From Apostichopus japonicus (taxonomy: Eukaryota > Echinodermata > Holothuroidea > Aspidochirotida > Stichopodidae): 64,000 bases of DNA. The DNA lies in contig NC_092572.1 of NCBI RefSeq assembly GCF_037975245.1, positions 26,370,989-26,434,988 on the forward strand, written 5' to 3'. A model generated the notes under the pieces. The model did no database searches. It had not been told where the DNA came from and saw only the letters and a list, made by a program, of their open reading frames with translations. This document shows positions 1 to 11,840 of this stretch, one piece after another; position 1 is the first letter of the stretch; each line of letters starts with the position of its first letter. Made by a program: the position numbers and the translations under genes.

Positions 1-1251
1 TCACGATAGATAATCATAATAATAATAATAATCAGCAGTTATTTTTACGACGCTTAAGCAACCACAAATGTGGGAGAAGCCCGGAAGGGCTTATGGATTA
101 CAACTTACATGTCGGGTGGCTTCCAATACAACATTTTAACTCAAATTTGGAATCTGCAATAACTTGCATTATAGGTACATTCGGAATACTTAAAGTTTGC
201 AAATAGCTCATATATGCAGTTTATTAATGTTTGCTCAGAAAGGGTCGAAACTAGGACATTTAACCTATTATGCATTTAAGCTTGTGATGACATCTAAGGA
301 AAGACAGCTCTCTTACTACTGGCCATAATATAAAAGCTATTTCAAGGATGCTGCTACAATTTGCCCAAGTTGTAAATATGACAATATAGATAGAAACATG
401 TTAAATTTTTCTCAGTAATCGATCAAATTAAAAAGAAATATTCTGTTAGGGATAAGTAGTAAACAAATGATATCACTGTTTGTTAACTGATGTTCACCAA
501 CCCTATCATTTTGAATTATTGGTGTTTTCAAGCCAATGAATAACCCACAATTGCACACCAACACACACACGCACCATACCCATTGCCATGATTCCTTTTG
601 CCTCCGGCAAGGAATAAAAAAAGCTGCCATTTTGTAAGATTAGGAGTGGCTCTAGGGCACAAATGTTGGCTGTATGATAACTCTCAATCCCATAAATGAG
701 CCTAGAGTAAATGGAGTGTCGTTTGGAATAACTACAGTATGAAATATAAAGTGTTAACATTTTGTATAGCAGTTCTGAAAACTCCGAATGTGGTCTTTTA
801 AAAATAGTCTGGTTACTATGTACAAAAACTGCCATGTTTCATTTTCTTGGATAGCATGCTTCTATGCGCTACCAGATAGAATAAACAGGACCTTTTGTTT
901 GACTAACGTTAGACGCCAAACAGTGGCAACACTATTAAGTAATAACTAATGTTCGTCTCTCATTCTGCCAGTCAAGCTGACAGAACATGGGAAATGTTTT
1001 GAGCTGTTCAGAAGAAAAAAAAACATCTGTCTCTGGTTGTACTTGCTCAAAACTGAAAGCGACATTTCCTGTCATGTCTACATCAACATAAACTACAGAC
1101 TTTATTATGTAACTATGACAAACCAGCACAAGATCCTCTCCTATAACTGAACTTAAAAAAAAACACAATATGCCTCGTCACATGAAAACAATGCAAATTT
1201 TACAAATTGGTTCCATTAAAAATTTAACAACAACATAGAATTTTGTCTTAC
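1..1251. other. Intron sequence at the left edge
   Basis: There is an AAT repeat at 14-33 and otherwise unique A+T-rich sequence. I find no supported exon; the open frames at 412-835 and 935-1,168 lack splice context or domain similarity. Confidence 0.4.
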
Positions 1252-1479
1252 ATCGACATGTAACTGAATCAGTTGCCTGAGATGAATCTGTGCATGTACA
1301 AGTTACATCACTGGGAATGATGTCTACAGTAGAGTTAGCAGCAGGATTACATGTCACGGTTACTTCATCTCCATCAGGATCTGTACAGGAAGGTCTCGTG
1401 AACTGGAGGAAGAATTGGTTATTAAGTGCAAGGCTCCTAAAATCCGTTGGACATGGCCCAATTTGTGGAGGAGAATTCA
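1252..1479 (-). CDS. HYR domain exon, last seen in window
   Basis: This 228-nt, phase 1-1 exon (acceptor TTTACAG, donor TCGAT/GTAAGA) encodes NSPPQIGPCPTDFRSLALNN, FTRPSCTDPDGDEVTVTCNP, AANSTVDIIPSDVTCTCTDS, SQATDSVTCR. It has four HYR-type cysteines but is clearly diverged from types A and B and is single-copy here. The protein continues left of the window. Confidence 0.72.
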
Positions 1480-1756
1480 CTGTAAAGAAATAAAAGGTGT
1501 GTCAGACAAAGCAGTGGCTAAAAGAAGGAGATTCAGTAGTGGTGCAGGAACAAAAACTGTTTACAAAGAGATAACTAAAATTAAAAATTTATATTAGGGT
1601 AAGGGTGTTTTCTACAGTAAGATAGTATCACTTGCAGCCTTTATTAAACTCTTCAATAAATGAATGTTAACTGCAACAACTCGAAATGACTACCACAGTG
1701 CCTATATACATATACATACACTTACACATACACGCACACACACATACATACACCCT

Positions 1757-1934
<178 letters not shown>

Positions 1935-2702
1935 ATAACAAGACTGAGACAGCCACGTTCCACACCTTACTTGTGTCATACATGCAAACCAGAAAGCTAA
2001 GAAGCTAACTAATTTCTTGACACAATGCATACAAGAACATCTCATGTAAAACTGCAAACAAGCTTTTCAAGTTTTGACGACCATTGTTGACATTATGTTA
2101 TCAGCAAATCAGGGTTTGCACTCAAGTTTAAGGTTCAACCATGCTTAACCATTTGAGTTATCATGTCTATAAGGTTTCCATACACGGGAGGATTAATAAC
2201 TTATCAAGACCAGATGACAGATGACTACCTAGCTAAGCTGCAAAACAAATAACAAACTTAATAATGTTAATTAGTTTTTTAATTTGTTAGTTTTGTTAAT
2301 CAGCATGTCTTCCAAACTTTATCAATGTTACATTTAAAGGAGAAGATGACTTGAGAATTCATAGAGAATGGAAAATTAAATTTGATTTGACATCAATTGG
2401 TAGTCATATTAGTAGTAAAGGTTTCCATTAATAATTGATTTGACCTACATTCAAATGAAACCTGTTATCCTTTCCCATAACTATATTTCTGTTATCAATT
2501 TTGGAATTATCCTTATCTCAGCCTGTTTTATTCCTTATGTAGCATGGAGATTCATTAACATCTGCGGACCCTGAACTTGAGAGTAAACTTACTCAAGTTA
2601 CTCCTAATGGCAAACTCTGTCAATGTATTAACATGTTTTTCATGTTTTAGTACATCAGTTCAGGCTGTAATAATTGAATATATCTAGGTTGCAGTATTTG
2701 TT

Positions 2703-2820
2703 AGCACCTCACAGAAGGTTCCAGTAAATGTGGGGATACATATACATACGAAGATAACTCCATCCGTAATGCATGTGCCGCCATTTTGACATACAACAAT
2801 TGTGCATGCTTCGTCTGGAG
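2703..2820 (-). pseudogene. EGF-like exon (type 1) without splice sites
   Basis: The domain is readable (DEACTIVVCQNGGTC, ITDGVIFVCICIPTFTGTFC) with all six cysteines. The acceptor AG is AT (CACTTCATCTCC), and a ~45-bp deletion removed the donor, so it runs on into GTGCTAACAAATAC. It is unusable as an exon although its coding part is the best preserved. Confidence 0.7.
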
Positions 2821-4216
2821 ATGAAGTGAAGTACAAAAACAAGATAATTTCAGAATGGAATGTCCTAAATACAGCAAGTATAGGTTATGAAAGTGCAAAG
2901 GTTGCACAATAGCTGAAAGGAAAAGAAATGGGGTGGCTAAAAATATTTAACTTGAAATGAAAATGTGAAATGCGTAAGTCAATTAATCAAAGTTGGTGAC
3001 ACATACATGATTTTAGCCTTGGTCAAGTCGTGTGTAATACCTTTTTCTTGCATGCAAACTGCACATGCCTCAGAGTCTGTTTCTGCCTACCACGAATGTG
3101 CTTGCCCACTGCATTTTACATGCCCGAGGATCTGTCCGATACAATTGTCTTGGACATTTCTCCAAAGAGGTGCGTGAACTTATGCAAACCACGAAACCTT
3201 TATTCATATTATTATTACGAAATTGCGTGTCACGTGAGATAATGTTTCTTCCACAGATATTATGAACCGTCTAGCAGTGTACAAACCAATTTAAGGCTTA
3301 GAGATTGTTCACTGCAGGAGAGAGGGCATAAGAATTTGGGGGTATGTGGGCCTAATTGGCATGCGAGATCTGCTTCTTCGCTTTTCCAAAGCAAATCTGC
3401 CAAAATCAAAGGAAAACTTAAGATACAGTAGCTTGGGAGAAATGTGCAAATGATCTAACCATCCATTTTCACATTCCATATCCTCCCTGTGGTCAGGTAT
3501 GGCTTGCAACATACACAGTTTTCAATTGGTGTTACATTACCTGTACCTAATAGCAAAAGTGTTTTTGTGACAAGCTGTTTGTGTTAACCATTGAAGCATT
3601 CAATAGGGTGAGTCTGATATCCAGTACTATCATTAATCTTTTTTAAACTCAAGCATCAAAGGTTGATTAAAACAGCATTACTTCCTGACAGTTGTATTTA
3701 CAAACATATTTCATTATTATCTACTTCTGAAAGTAAAGAAGTCATGAAATCCACAAACAGCTTCAACATACTCATATTCATTCAATTTGAGCTGATGTTC
3801 TCTCATAGGTTGACATATTTTGTATTGGTATCATTTACAACCAACATAATTGTGGCTGTGGTGACTATCTGTTTCTTAAATTATGAACTAAAGGTTTCAT
3901 CATTCAGTGACAATACAAATATTAGTAACATTTATTATTATGTTAACAGATGTGTTTAGAGTTAGGGCTTGTACTTATTTGGCCTCCATCTTAGTTCAAG
4001 TTCAAACTGTCCTCATGTTCTGATATGTCTGACTACATGACTTGTAAGCAAAGAAAGGGAATGTCTGCAATAATGTTGTACATAACGTTGAACCAAAGAC
4101 ACACCGTATTAATGTCCAGTTAACCAAATAAACAAAAGAACAAACAATAAGTCAGACAAAACAAGTACAAAACCACAAGAAAATAGAAAACACTGATAGT
4201 GAAAGGAAACCTTCAC

Positions 4217-4466
4217 TAACTTGAACAATAATTAAACATACGGTTTGCAGGCCTTCATTATCTTGGCAAGTACTGTACAAGTGACAGAAGTAGGAAAGCT
4301 TGTATCTGAAGCAGGCTCACACAAAGCAACTAATGTGCCTTGTTCTGCATCGGTGCAGGTTGGAGTTGTAAATGTTGCTACTGCTGAGGTACTCCCCATA
4401 GGTGCAGTCACCACAATTTGTTCTGTTGGACAGTTTGGTTCACTTGGTGCTTCGTTACTGCCTCTG
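4217..4466 (-). pseudogene. Frameshifted HYR exon (type A)
   Basis: It begins SNEAPSEPNCPTEQIVV and TPTCTDAEQGTLVALCEPAS, then has an in-frame 9-nt loss and a 4-nt insertion (TGTACAGTACTTGC where others have TGTACTTGC). The shifted frame reads LAKIMKACKPYV and ends. It also carries the one-base loss near the acceptor seen in the 16.6k copy. Confidence 0.7.
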
Positions 4467-5900
4467 CTAGCAAAAATGTCTTTGTTACAAGCTGTCAGTG
4501 TTAACCAAAGCATTTAATGAGCAATAAATAAATTTAAAAAAAATGTTTCCCTCTTTGCTCTTCATTAAGAATTAACCATCAACCGCTGCTCTTGGGACAC
4601 TTTTCCATTAAATAATAACTAATTAATTTGCAAACAACACTGAACACATTGAATTTCTTTTGATAGCTCAATGAATTGTTTGAAACGGATACTTTCTATC
4701 CTAAAACTGCTGCTCTTGAGACACTTTTCCAATTAATAATAATTAATTAATTAATTAATTTGCAAACAAAACTGAACAGGATTGAAGTTTTTGGATAGTT
4801 CAGTGGATTGTTTGAAATGGATATCCGTATCAATTCTTGTCAAGGAACTTCACTAAAGGCAATGTAAAATGGTTCATGTTTAATGAAGAATCGTAAATAA
4901 TACCTTTGTTAATGCTATGTGTTAAAGTGGTCCCTACATTTAGTACAACAAGAACCACAGAAAAAGATAGCATTTAAGTAGTGGAAAGTTCTAAATGATT
5001 TTGGTTTACTTTAGGCAAACTATTAGAAAAGGATGATGATATTTTTCTTTGGTGATTTGTTGATCAACATTATTTAATTATATTAAAGTTAGAGGGCCTA
5101 TCGTTTTGATCATGCCAGGAATTTCTTCAGAGCTTTACTGAAACTCATATGACCGAAAATTAGATACAAAATTTGTCATTAGAAAATAATTCCAAGGCAT
5201 TTGGCAGTCAGGCACAATCAAAACCAAGTAATCTGCCATAAATTAAGCCAAAGATGATTGTTGAATTTGTGTCTCCTTTCAAAGCTAAACCACCATAACC
5301 TGTGTAGCCCATATCAAAATAAAACACAAATTTAAAATTGTACGCAACTGTCTCAGTCCTCATTTCATTGTCAGAAAAATAAAATATCAGAAAGCCAATG
5401 GGCTTTATATATGTCATGGGTCTCTATAAAGCTAGACCTTGCTTTAAAGTGATACCTTGTGTCAAGACCAACATTAATAGTGACAATCTTTGTTTTCACA
5501 ATAAGCACACGACTATAAAAGCAGTCTAGTAACATTTTTTAAGAAAAGTATGTCATCTGTAATATCAGTGGTTTTAATGCACCCTCCAAGATACTCTCAG
5601 AATTACAAGGTATTTTTGAAACAACAAAATTTGATTGCTTGGCACTCTGCTTGTTTAATTCAAATAATCCAGCTGAAAAATTCAACAAAAGCAATCGATA
5701 ATGGGCCCCGAAGAATTATACTCTTGAAGGGGCAGCGTAGGTGCAGGAACAAAAACTGTTTACAAAGAGATAACTAAAATTAAAAAAAGTATATTAGGGT
5801 AAGAGTGTTTTCTACAGTAAGAATGGTATCATTTCCAGCCTTTATTGAACTCTCCAATAAATGAATGTTGCAACAACTCGAAATGACTACCACAGTGCCT
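4467..5900. repeat. Intron block shared with 16.9-17.5k, 23.1-23.7k, 30.1-30.8k and 35.9-37.3k
   Basis: Landmarks include TGCTCTTGGGACACTTTTCC and GCTGCTCTTGAGACACTTTT with nearby TTAATTAATTAAT runs, then CAATTCTTGTCAAGGAACTT. Right of about 5,140 only the 36.5-37.3k copy continues to match; the other three switch to a different sequence (AAAACAGAGAGAGACCCC). No exon is seen. Confidence 0.75.
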
Positions 5901-5913
5901 ATATACATTTACA

Positions 5914-5964
5914 TATATATCTATATATCTATATATATATATATCTATATATATATATATATAT
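5914..5964. repeat. (TA)n microsatellite
   Basis: TA/TCTA tract forming the tail of the inverted SINE at 5,965. Confidence 0.9.
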
Positions 5965-6072
5965 AAATGAAAATCGTAATGAGTTGGAAAATTAAGAACA
6001 GTGAAAAAACTTTCAGCCTCCACCGGGATTCGAACCACGGGCCTCCCGCTCTGTACGCGGACACCCTAACAA
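5965..6072 (-). mobile_element. SINE copy, inverted, head truncated
   Basis: Its body, B-box and anticodon arm are complementary to the copy at 6,107. The 5' 18 bases of the head are replaced by a CACCCTAACAAT-type short tandem repeat (6,060-6,105), so the two SINEs face head to head as an inverted repeat with a ~35-bp spacer. Confidence 0.75.
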
Positions 6073-6106
6073 TCAACAATCACCCTAACAATCACCCTAA
6101 CAATCA

Positions 6107-6232
6107 GCGTCCATAGCCTAGTGGTTAGTGTGTCCGCGTACAGAGCGGGAGGCCCGTGGTTCGAATCCCGGTGGAGGCTGAAAGTTTTTTCACTGTTCTT
6201 GATTTTCCAACTCATTACGATTTTCATTTATA
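6107..6232 (+). mobile_element. tRNA-derived SINE
   Basis: Head GCGTCCATAGCCTAGTGGTT, B-box GGTTCGAATCCC, body TTTTTTCACTGTTCTTGATT and an A/T tail. Acceptor bases GCGTCCA and TGGAGGC pair with one mismatch. It has the same sequence class as the copy at 6,480, one base different in the D-loop region. Confidence 0.75.
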
Positions 6233-6313
6233 TATATTCATTTGCCTTTGTCGTTTACCTCCATTGCATTAACATAAAGTCTGTTCAAAGTATCTCTTTC
6301 GAGATCCGGCTTT

Positions 6314-6605
6314 AGGAATCACAAATGATTTTCGAGTTGGATAGCATCATGTTTGATCTCTAGAGTAGGGCAAAATATGTCACCAAAAACAGAACTAGTA
6401 TTGTTCGATATAGGTGACAAACGACTACAGTGGAATTACGATCTTCCTTACCGGTTTCGAACCTCTGGACATACAATCAGCGTCCATAGCCTAGTGGTTA
6501 GGGTGTCCGCGTACAGAGCGGGAGGCCCGTGGTTCGAATTCCGGTGGAGGCTGAAAGTTTTTTCACTGTTCTTGATTTTCCCACTCATTACGATTTTCAT
6601 TTATA
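6314..6605 (+). mobile_element. SINE with ~165-bp upstream block
   Basis: The tRNA head is at 6,480-6,553 (GCGTCCATAGCCTAGTGGTT, GTGGTTCGAATTCCGG; anticodon loop GTACAGA). It is followed by the body and TA tail. The upstream block 6,314-6,479 (AGGAATCACAAATG.. to ..CTGGACATACAATCA) matches 37,591-37,757 in reverse orientation. That block itself contains GGTTTCGAACC, so it may be a second tRNA-like part. Confidence 0.7.
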
Positions 6606-6643
6606 TATATTCATTTGCCTTTGTCGTTTACCTCCATTGCATT

Positions 6644-6651
6644 AACATATA

Positions 6652-6691
<40 letters not shown>

Positions 6692-6792
6692 TCTACACAC
6701 ACATATATATACACACATATATATATATATACTTACATATATATATATATACACACATATATATATATACACACATATACTGTATATATATA
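6644..6792. repeat. (TA)n with interspersed CACA
   Basis: This is a degenerate TA microsatellite forming the tail of the SINE at 6,480. Long open frames across it are translations of the repeat and not genes. Confidence 0.9.
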
Positions 6793-6874
6793 TATGTTAT
6801 GCACTATCGACCGATTTGCGCCATCGATCGATAGCGCTGCGCTATCTATGGATCGGTCGATAGCGCATAACATA
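6793..6874. repeat. Near-perfect 23-bp-arm hairpin within TA tracts
   Basis: Arms 6,793-6,815 and 6,852-6,874 pair at 22 of 23 positions (TATGTTATGC-CTATCGACC..). The 36-base loop contains a second stem, GATAGCG/CGCTATC. TA tracts flank both sides. Confidence 0.85.
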
Positions 6875-6881
6875 TATATAT

Positions 6882-6971
6882 AATTGAAAACGTAATGAGA
6901 AGGAAAATCCAGAACAGTGAAGACACTTGCAGCCTCAACCGGGATTCGAACCCGGGTCTCCCGATTTATAT
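6882..6971 (-). mobile_element. Truncated SINE (fourth copy near 6k)
   Basis: The minus strand has the SINE B-box region (GGGTTCGAATCCCGG) and body, with the TA tail at its left. The tRNA 5' half is missing; the sequence breaks at about 6,971 into the unit's intron (AGGAATACTACAGTATGACC). Confidence 0.65.
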
Positions 6972-7199
6972 GAGGGAGAAAGGAATACTACAGTATGACC
7001 CCAAATTGAAGCATATATTTTTACAACAAAAGCTCATTAAGAATTGGCAGGCAACTAGTAATAAACCGATAGTCTTAGCCTTTGCTGATACTCCTAGTTC
7101 TGTTTTCTTAAAGTTAAACATGTATTTGGATTTTCTCAATTATTTTTTTTTATTCATGTTTTTTTGTAGAGCGGGAAAGGTGAAAGAGGGTTTTTTTTT

Positions 7200-7950
7200 T
7201 TATTTTCTTATTTGAAATGAAACTGAAGCCAAATTAATTACACCTTGATCAGATTTCGGGATCAATTCTTCATAATAAATCGATTACTAATAGCTTTGAT
7301 AATGCTATGTGTTTAAGCGATGCCTCCGCTAATGTCCAATGAAAGAAAAAAAGACAAAAATATCATCCAATTAGTGAAAAAGTCTACATGATTTGTGCTT
7401 ACTTTAAGCAAACTATTAGAGAAGGTTGTTAATTTAATCTTTGATGAGTGGTACTACACGATCAAGTCGTGTTAAGACCATCGCGCCTGCCCGACTGATC
7501 ACTACCCAACTCAACCATTCTGTCGTCATGTATGAAATTGTGGATAACATGGCATGTGGACTAGAATACAACTGATCAAGAGTAGTTGAGGAAATTATGC
7601 ATAAAGCCTCAATTTGTACTCTAGTATTAATTAGAAAATTGTGCTTCCATCTCAACGCAGATATCTGGATAAACAAGATATAAGAACAAATTAAATGTAG
7701 AATTGGATATAACCCTAAACGTTTCATAGTGTTTTATCTTGTGACCAATGAACCAAAGAAACCACAACTTGAAGATGTCAAATAATTGAGAATATTTGAT
7801 GTTAAAAGTAAAACGCAGTCTTATTCTTGGAATTTCACTGTTATATTTTCAGATTATTCATTTGAAATGTATCCATCAAGAACCAATTTAGTATTCCAGA
7901 TTTAATACGAATTAGTGTTTTCGTTTCCACTCCGAAATATGGATAAAGGA
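7200..7950. repeat. Intron block shared with 19.2-19.9k and 38.1-38.65k
   Basis: TGAAATGAAACTGAAGCCAA, CGATGCCTCCGCTAATGTCC, CACTACCCAACTCAACCA and other landmarks occur in order in all three places, each just left of a type-B HYR exon in window coordinates. No coding content is evident. Confidence 0.75.
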
Positions 7951-8207
7951 ATAAGAAAAAATGAAATTTATAATTGGATATAACCCCAAATGTAACATAG
8001 TGTATCACCAATGACCAATGTTGCCTAATGACTCAACTTATTCCATTGACTCTATTCAAAACAAATGAAGAAAAATGAAATTCAATGAGTTTATATGTCA
8101 CCCAAGTCTTGTTTATTCCCCAATGTCCTCAACTTATTCCCTTGACTAAAGAAGACAAAATGAAATTCAATGAGAATATATGTTACCCAAGTCTTGTATA
8201 TTCTTAC

Positions 8208-8420
8208 CTACACTGAAGGTACAGACATCTAATAAGCCAAGATTATCTGAGCAAAAGCATGTAACAACAGTAGTAGTTCCTGCTTGGAAAGTGCTTCCAG
8301 CTGGAGGGTTGCAAGTGACTGCTAGAGTACCTTGTTCTGCATCATTACAAGTGGGGGATGTTGTGAAACTGTTGACAGTGCCAACTGGACAACCAAACAA
8401 CACAGGTGCAGTGTTTGGAG
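8208..8420 (-). CDS. Tandem HYR exon B4 (last of the array)
   Basis: It is 213 nt, phase 1-1. It begins APNTAPVLFGCPVGTVNS and has TTTVVTCFCSDNLGLLDV. The Phe residues before the first Cys and in CFC set it apart from the other three. Splice sites and cysteines are intact. Confidence 0.75.
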
Positions 8421-8907
8421 CTGTTGAATGAACAAAAGAAACCACAACTTGAAGAAATGTGAAATAATTGAGAATATTTGATGTTAAAAGTAGAAAGCAG
8501 TCTTATTCTTGGAATTTCACTGTTATATTTTCAGATTATTCATTTCAAATGTATCCATCAAGGTCGTGGTGCAGTGTTTGGAGCTGTTGATTAGTATTCC
8601 AGATTTAATACGAATTAGTGTTTCCGTTTCCACTCAGAGATATGGATAAAGAATAAGAAGAAATGAAATTTATAATTGGATATAACCCCAAATGTAACAT
8701 AGTGCATCACCAATGACCAATGTTGCCTAATGTCTCAACTTATTCTCTTGACTCTATACAAAACAAATGAAAAAATGAAATTCAATGAGTTTATATGTCA
8801 CCCAAGTCTTGTTTAATCCCCAATGTCCTCAACTAATTCACTTGACTAAAGAAGACAAAACGAAACTCAATGAGATTATATGTCACCCAAGTCTTGTATA
8901 TTCTTAC

Positions 8908-9120
8908 CTACACTGAAGGTACAGACATCTGATAAGCCAAGATTATCTGAGCACAAGCATGTAACAGTAGTAGTAGTTCCTGCTTGGAAAGTGCTTCCAG
9001 CTGGAGGGTTGCAAGTGACTGCTAGAGTACCTTGTTCTGCATCATTACAAGTGGGGGATGTTGTGAAACTGTTGACAGTGCCAACAGGACAACCAGACAA
9101 CACAGGTGCAGTGTTTGGAG
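8908..9120 (-). CDS. Tandem HYR exon B3
   Basis: It is 213 nt, phase 1-1. It begins APNTAPVLSGCPVGTVNS and has TTTTVTCLCSDNLGLSDV. Its intron upstream carries a short insert (GGTCGTGGTGCAGTGTTCGG-like) that duplicates part of an HYR exon start; the same insert is next to copy B4. Confidence 0.75.
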
Positions 9121-9621
9121 CTGTTGAATGAACAAAAGAAAACACAACTTGAAGATGTCAAATAATTGAGAATATTTGATGTTAAAAGTAGAAAGCAGTC
9201 TTATTCTTGGAATTTCACTGTTATATTTTCAGATTATTCATTTCAAATGTATCCATCAAGGTCGTGGTGCAGTGTTCGGAGCTGTTGATTAGTATTCCAG
9301 ATTTAATACGAATTAGTGTTTCCGTTTCCACTCAGAGATATGGATAAAGAATAAGAAGAAATGAAATTTATAATTGGATATAACCCCAAATGTAACATAG
9401 TGCATCACCAATGACCAATGTTGCCTAATGTCTCAACTTATTCCCTTGACTCTATACAAAACAAATGAAGAAAAAATGAAGTGAGAAATAAAATGACAAT
9501 GAGTTTATATGTCACCCAAGTCTTGTTTAATCCCCAATGTCCTCAACTAATTCACTTGACTAAAGAAGACAAAATGAAATTCAATGAGATTATATGTCAA
9601 CCAAGTCTTGTATATTCTTAC

Positions 9622-9834
9622 CTACACTGAAGGTACAGACATCTAATAAGCCAAGATTATCTGGGCACAAGCATGTAACAGCAGTAGTAGTTCCTACTTG
9701 GAAAGTGCTTCCAGCTGGAGGGTTGCAAGTGACTGCTAGAGTACCTTGTTCTGCATCATTACAAGTGGGGGATGTTGTGAAACTGTTGACAGTGCCAACT
9801 GGACAACCAGACAACACAGGTGCAGTGTTTGCAG
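9622..9834 (-). CDS. Tandem HYR exon B2
   Basis: It is 213 nt, phase 1-1, with the same splice sites as its neighbours. Distinctive residues are FQVGTTTAVTCLCPDNLGLL: Val for Ala and Pro for Ser relative to the other copies. The frame is open and all cysteines are present. Confidence 0.75.
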
Positions 9835-10301
9835 CTGTTGAATGAACCAAAGAAACCACAACTTGAAGATATCAAATAATTGAGAATATTTGATGTTAAA
9901 AGTAGAAAGCAGTCTTATTCTTGGAATTTCACTGTTATATTTTCAGATTATTCATTTCAAATGTATCCATCAAGGCCTAAATTAGTATTCCAGATTTAAT
10001 ACGAATTAGTGTTTCCGTTTCCACGCAGAGATATGGATAAAGGATTAAGAAAAAATGAAATTTATAATTGGATATAACCCCAAATGTAACATAGTGTATC
10101 ACCAATGACCAATGTTGCCTAATGACTCAACTTATTCCATTGACTCTATACAAAACAAATGAAGAAAAATGAAATTCAATGAGTTTATATGTCACCCAAG
10201 TCTTGTTTATTCCCCAATGTCCTCAACTAATTCACTTGACTAAAGAAGACAAAATGAAATTCAATGAGATTATATGTTACACAAGTCTTGTATATTCTTA
10301 C

Positions 10302-10514
10302 CTACACTGAAGGTACAGACATCTGATAAGCCAAGATTATCTGAGCACAAGCATGCAACAGCAGTAGTAGTTCCTGCTTGGAAAGTGCTTCCAGCTGGAG
10401 GGTTGCAAGTGACTGCTAGAGTACCTTGTTCTGCATCATTACAAGTGGGGGATGTTGTGAAACTGTTGACAGTGCCAACAGGACAACCAGACAACACAGG
10501 TGCAGTGTTTGCAG
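10302..10514 (-). CDS. Tandem HYR exon B1 (first in transcript order)
   Basis: This 213-nt, phase 1-1 exon (acceptor TTCAACAG, donor GTGTAG/GTAAG) encodes AANTAPVLSGCPVGTVNS, SPTCNDAEQGTLAVTCNPPA, GSTFQAGTTTAVACLCSD, LSDVCTFSV. It is one of four near-identical exons at ~0.7-kb spacing. Typical B-type variations are confined to a few residues (P/A at 2, F/S before the first Cys, V/A and F/L around the CLC motif). Introns between copies are equally similar. Confidence 0.75.
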
Positions 10515-10708
10515 CTGTTGAATGAACCAAAGAAACCACAACTTGAAGATGTCAAATAATTGAGAATATTTGATGTTAAAAGTAAAACGCAGTCTTATTC
10601 TTGGAATTTCACTGTTATATTTTCAGATTATTCATTTGAAATGTAACAAAAGAAGAAAAAATGAAATTCAATGAGTTTATATGTCACCCAAGTCTTGTTT
10701 ATTCTTAC

Positions 10709-10895
10709 CTACAAACAAACTGAAGGTACAGAAATCTGATGAGCCAAAATTATCTGAGCAAACGCATGCAACATTTAAATGTGAAGTACACAATTTTGCA
10801 TCTCAATATTTCAAGAAGGGTGGGGGGGAAGTTCCAACCGTAACAAAGGGTTGAAGGGCCTTAATTGAAACGAAGATTCTCTGACCCTTAATATG
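10709..10895 (-). pseudogene. Truncated copy of the hybrid HYR exon
   Basis: It keeps a donor (TAG/GTAAGA) and the C-terminal half VACVCSDNFGSSDFCTFSLFV, then the same non-HYR insert as 20,577-20,915. It carries an internal deletion of about 16 bp, and the N-terminal HYR half is missing. No acceptor was found. Confidence 0.55.
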
Positions 10896-11840
10896 AAGAC
10901 AAATAATCTGCTTTGCCTCCGCACACCACAATCTGGATACGGGCTTGTCTTTGACTGTTAAGGGAGACAGATCATGTACCTGAAAACACCATCTCTTTGC
11001 TTAGTCTTTCATAAGGGCACCAGAAAGCTACTGTAAGCAACAAATTTACATCACAAGTTTGATTATACATAAAACATTGCATTATATGTTTAAACACAGA
11101 AGTTTGAACTAGAATGTATAGAAATACTGCTATTTCTGTACACTTTTAAATTTTTCAGCCGCGGGACAAATGTTGTAGACGATTAATCCTAACATAATGT
11201 ACAGTGGGGCACTCCTTGCAGCTTGTACACAGTTAATTCTCTTGCTCAATTAGCCTTAAATTTATGCAAAGTTAGCTTCACAATCAAACAGTGGTGCATG
11301 CTGTTTAAATTGGATCATCTCTCAAATAGTCAGTAAGAGGGAAATGGGACATTCGTAGCAACTAAGTGACTCCAGCTAAAACAGTGTTCATGCTTCTACT
11401 CAAACTACAGCATAATATAACACACAAAACAGTCTGTTTCAAACAGTCATCCTCTTGCTTCTATCCCATTGATCATTGAGTATCGCTGGAAGTAGTAAAC
11501 TGCAATGTTCCAAAATTTAAAAAAAATCAATCAGAAACCAGAATACCAACAAGCTTAGTGATACTTTGTCAAAATTGAAATGAGAATTTAGTTTTAATAA
11601 TAATTTAGTTTGTATATAGCACCCTGTGAGGTTGCATATGTTTCGCAGCTCCTGTTTACATCGATTTTTGGCAGAATATATTCATCATACAATTTTGTAG
11701 AATGGACTGTTGATTTTCGAAATATCAGAGAGTCTGTACATACCATCATTTAGCAATTTGACGGACTAGAAAGTGCATATTTATGTGGTTTTCTTCAAGT
11801 TATACGTCTTCGATTCTGTCACAGTTGACTGGTTTCTAAC
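10895..11840. other. Intron sequence and unresolved 5' part of the LINE
   Basis: There is no exon or RNA gene I can support. The LINE's 5' UTR probably occupies the right part; a change to LINE-like composition near 11.6k is only a suggestion. Confidence 0.35.

Larger units (their letters stand above)
7950..10690. repeat. Tandem array of four ~0.7-kb exon-intron units
   Basis: Exon starts on the minus strand are at 10,514, 9,834, 9,120 and 8,420 (spacing 680, 714 and 700). Each unit carries HYR exon type B plus intron landmarks CACCCAAGTCTTGTTTA and GGATATAACCCCAAATGTAA, then CCAATGTTGCCTAATG. Introns match as closely as the exons, so this is recent unequal crossing-over or ongoing gene conversion. 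Confidence 0.9.

Noticed and set aside
3663-3959. Plus-strand 98-codon frame, also at 16.1k, 22.3k and 29.4k
   Set aside because: It is intronic sequence of the duplicated unit that stays open by chance; copies differ by frame changes and no domain or splice signal is seen.
6107-6180. A tRNA gene
   Set aside because: It folds as a tRNA with A- and B-boxes but has an acceptor mismatch, occurs several times with the same non-tRNA body and TA tail, and the anticodon loops differ and look arbitrary. It is a SINE head.
8180-10525. Plus-strand open frames of 83 codons over each tandem HYR exon
   Set aside because: They are antisense shadows of the minus-strand HYR exons: the minus frames have the cysteine pattern, splice sites and phase; the plus frames have none.
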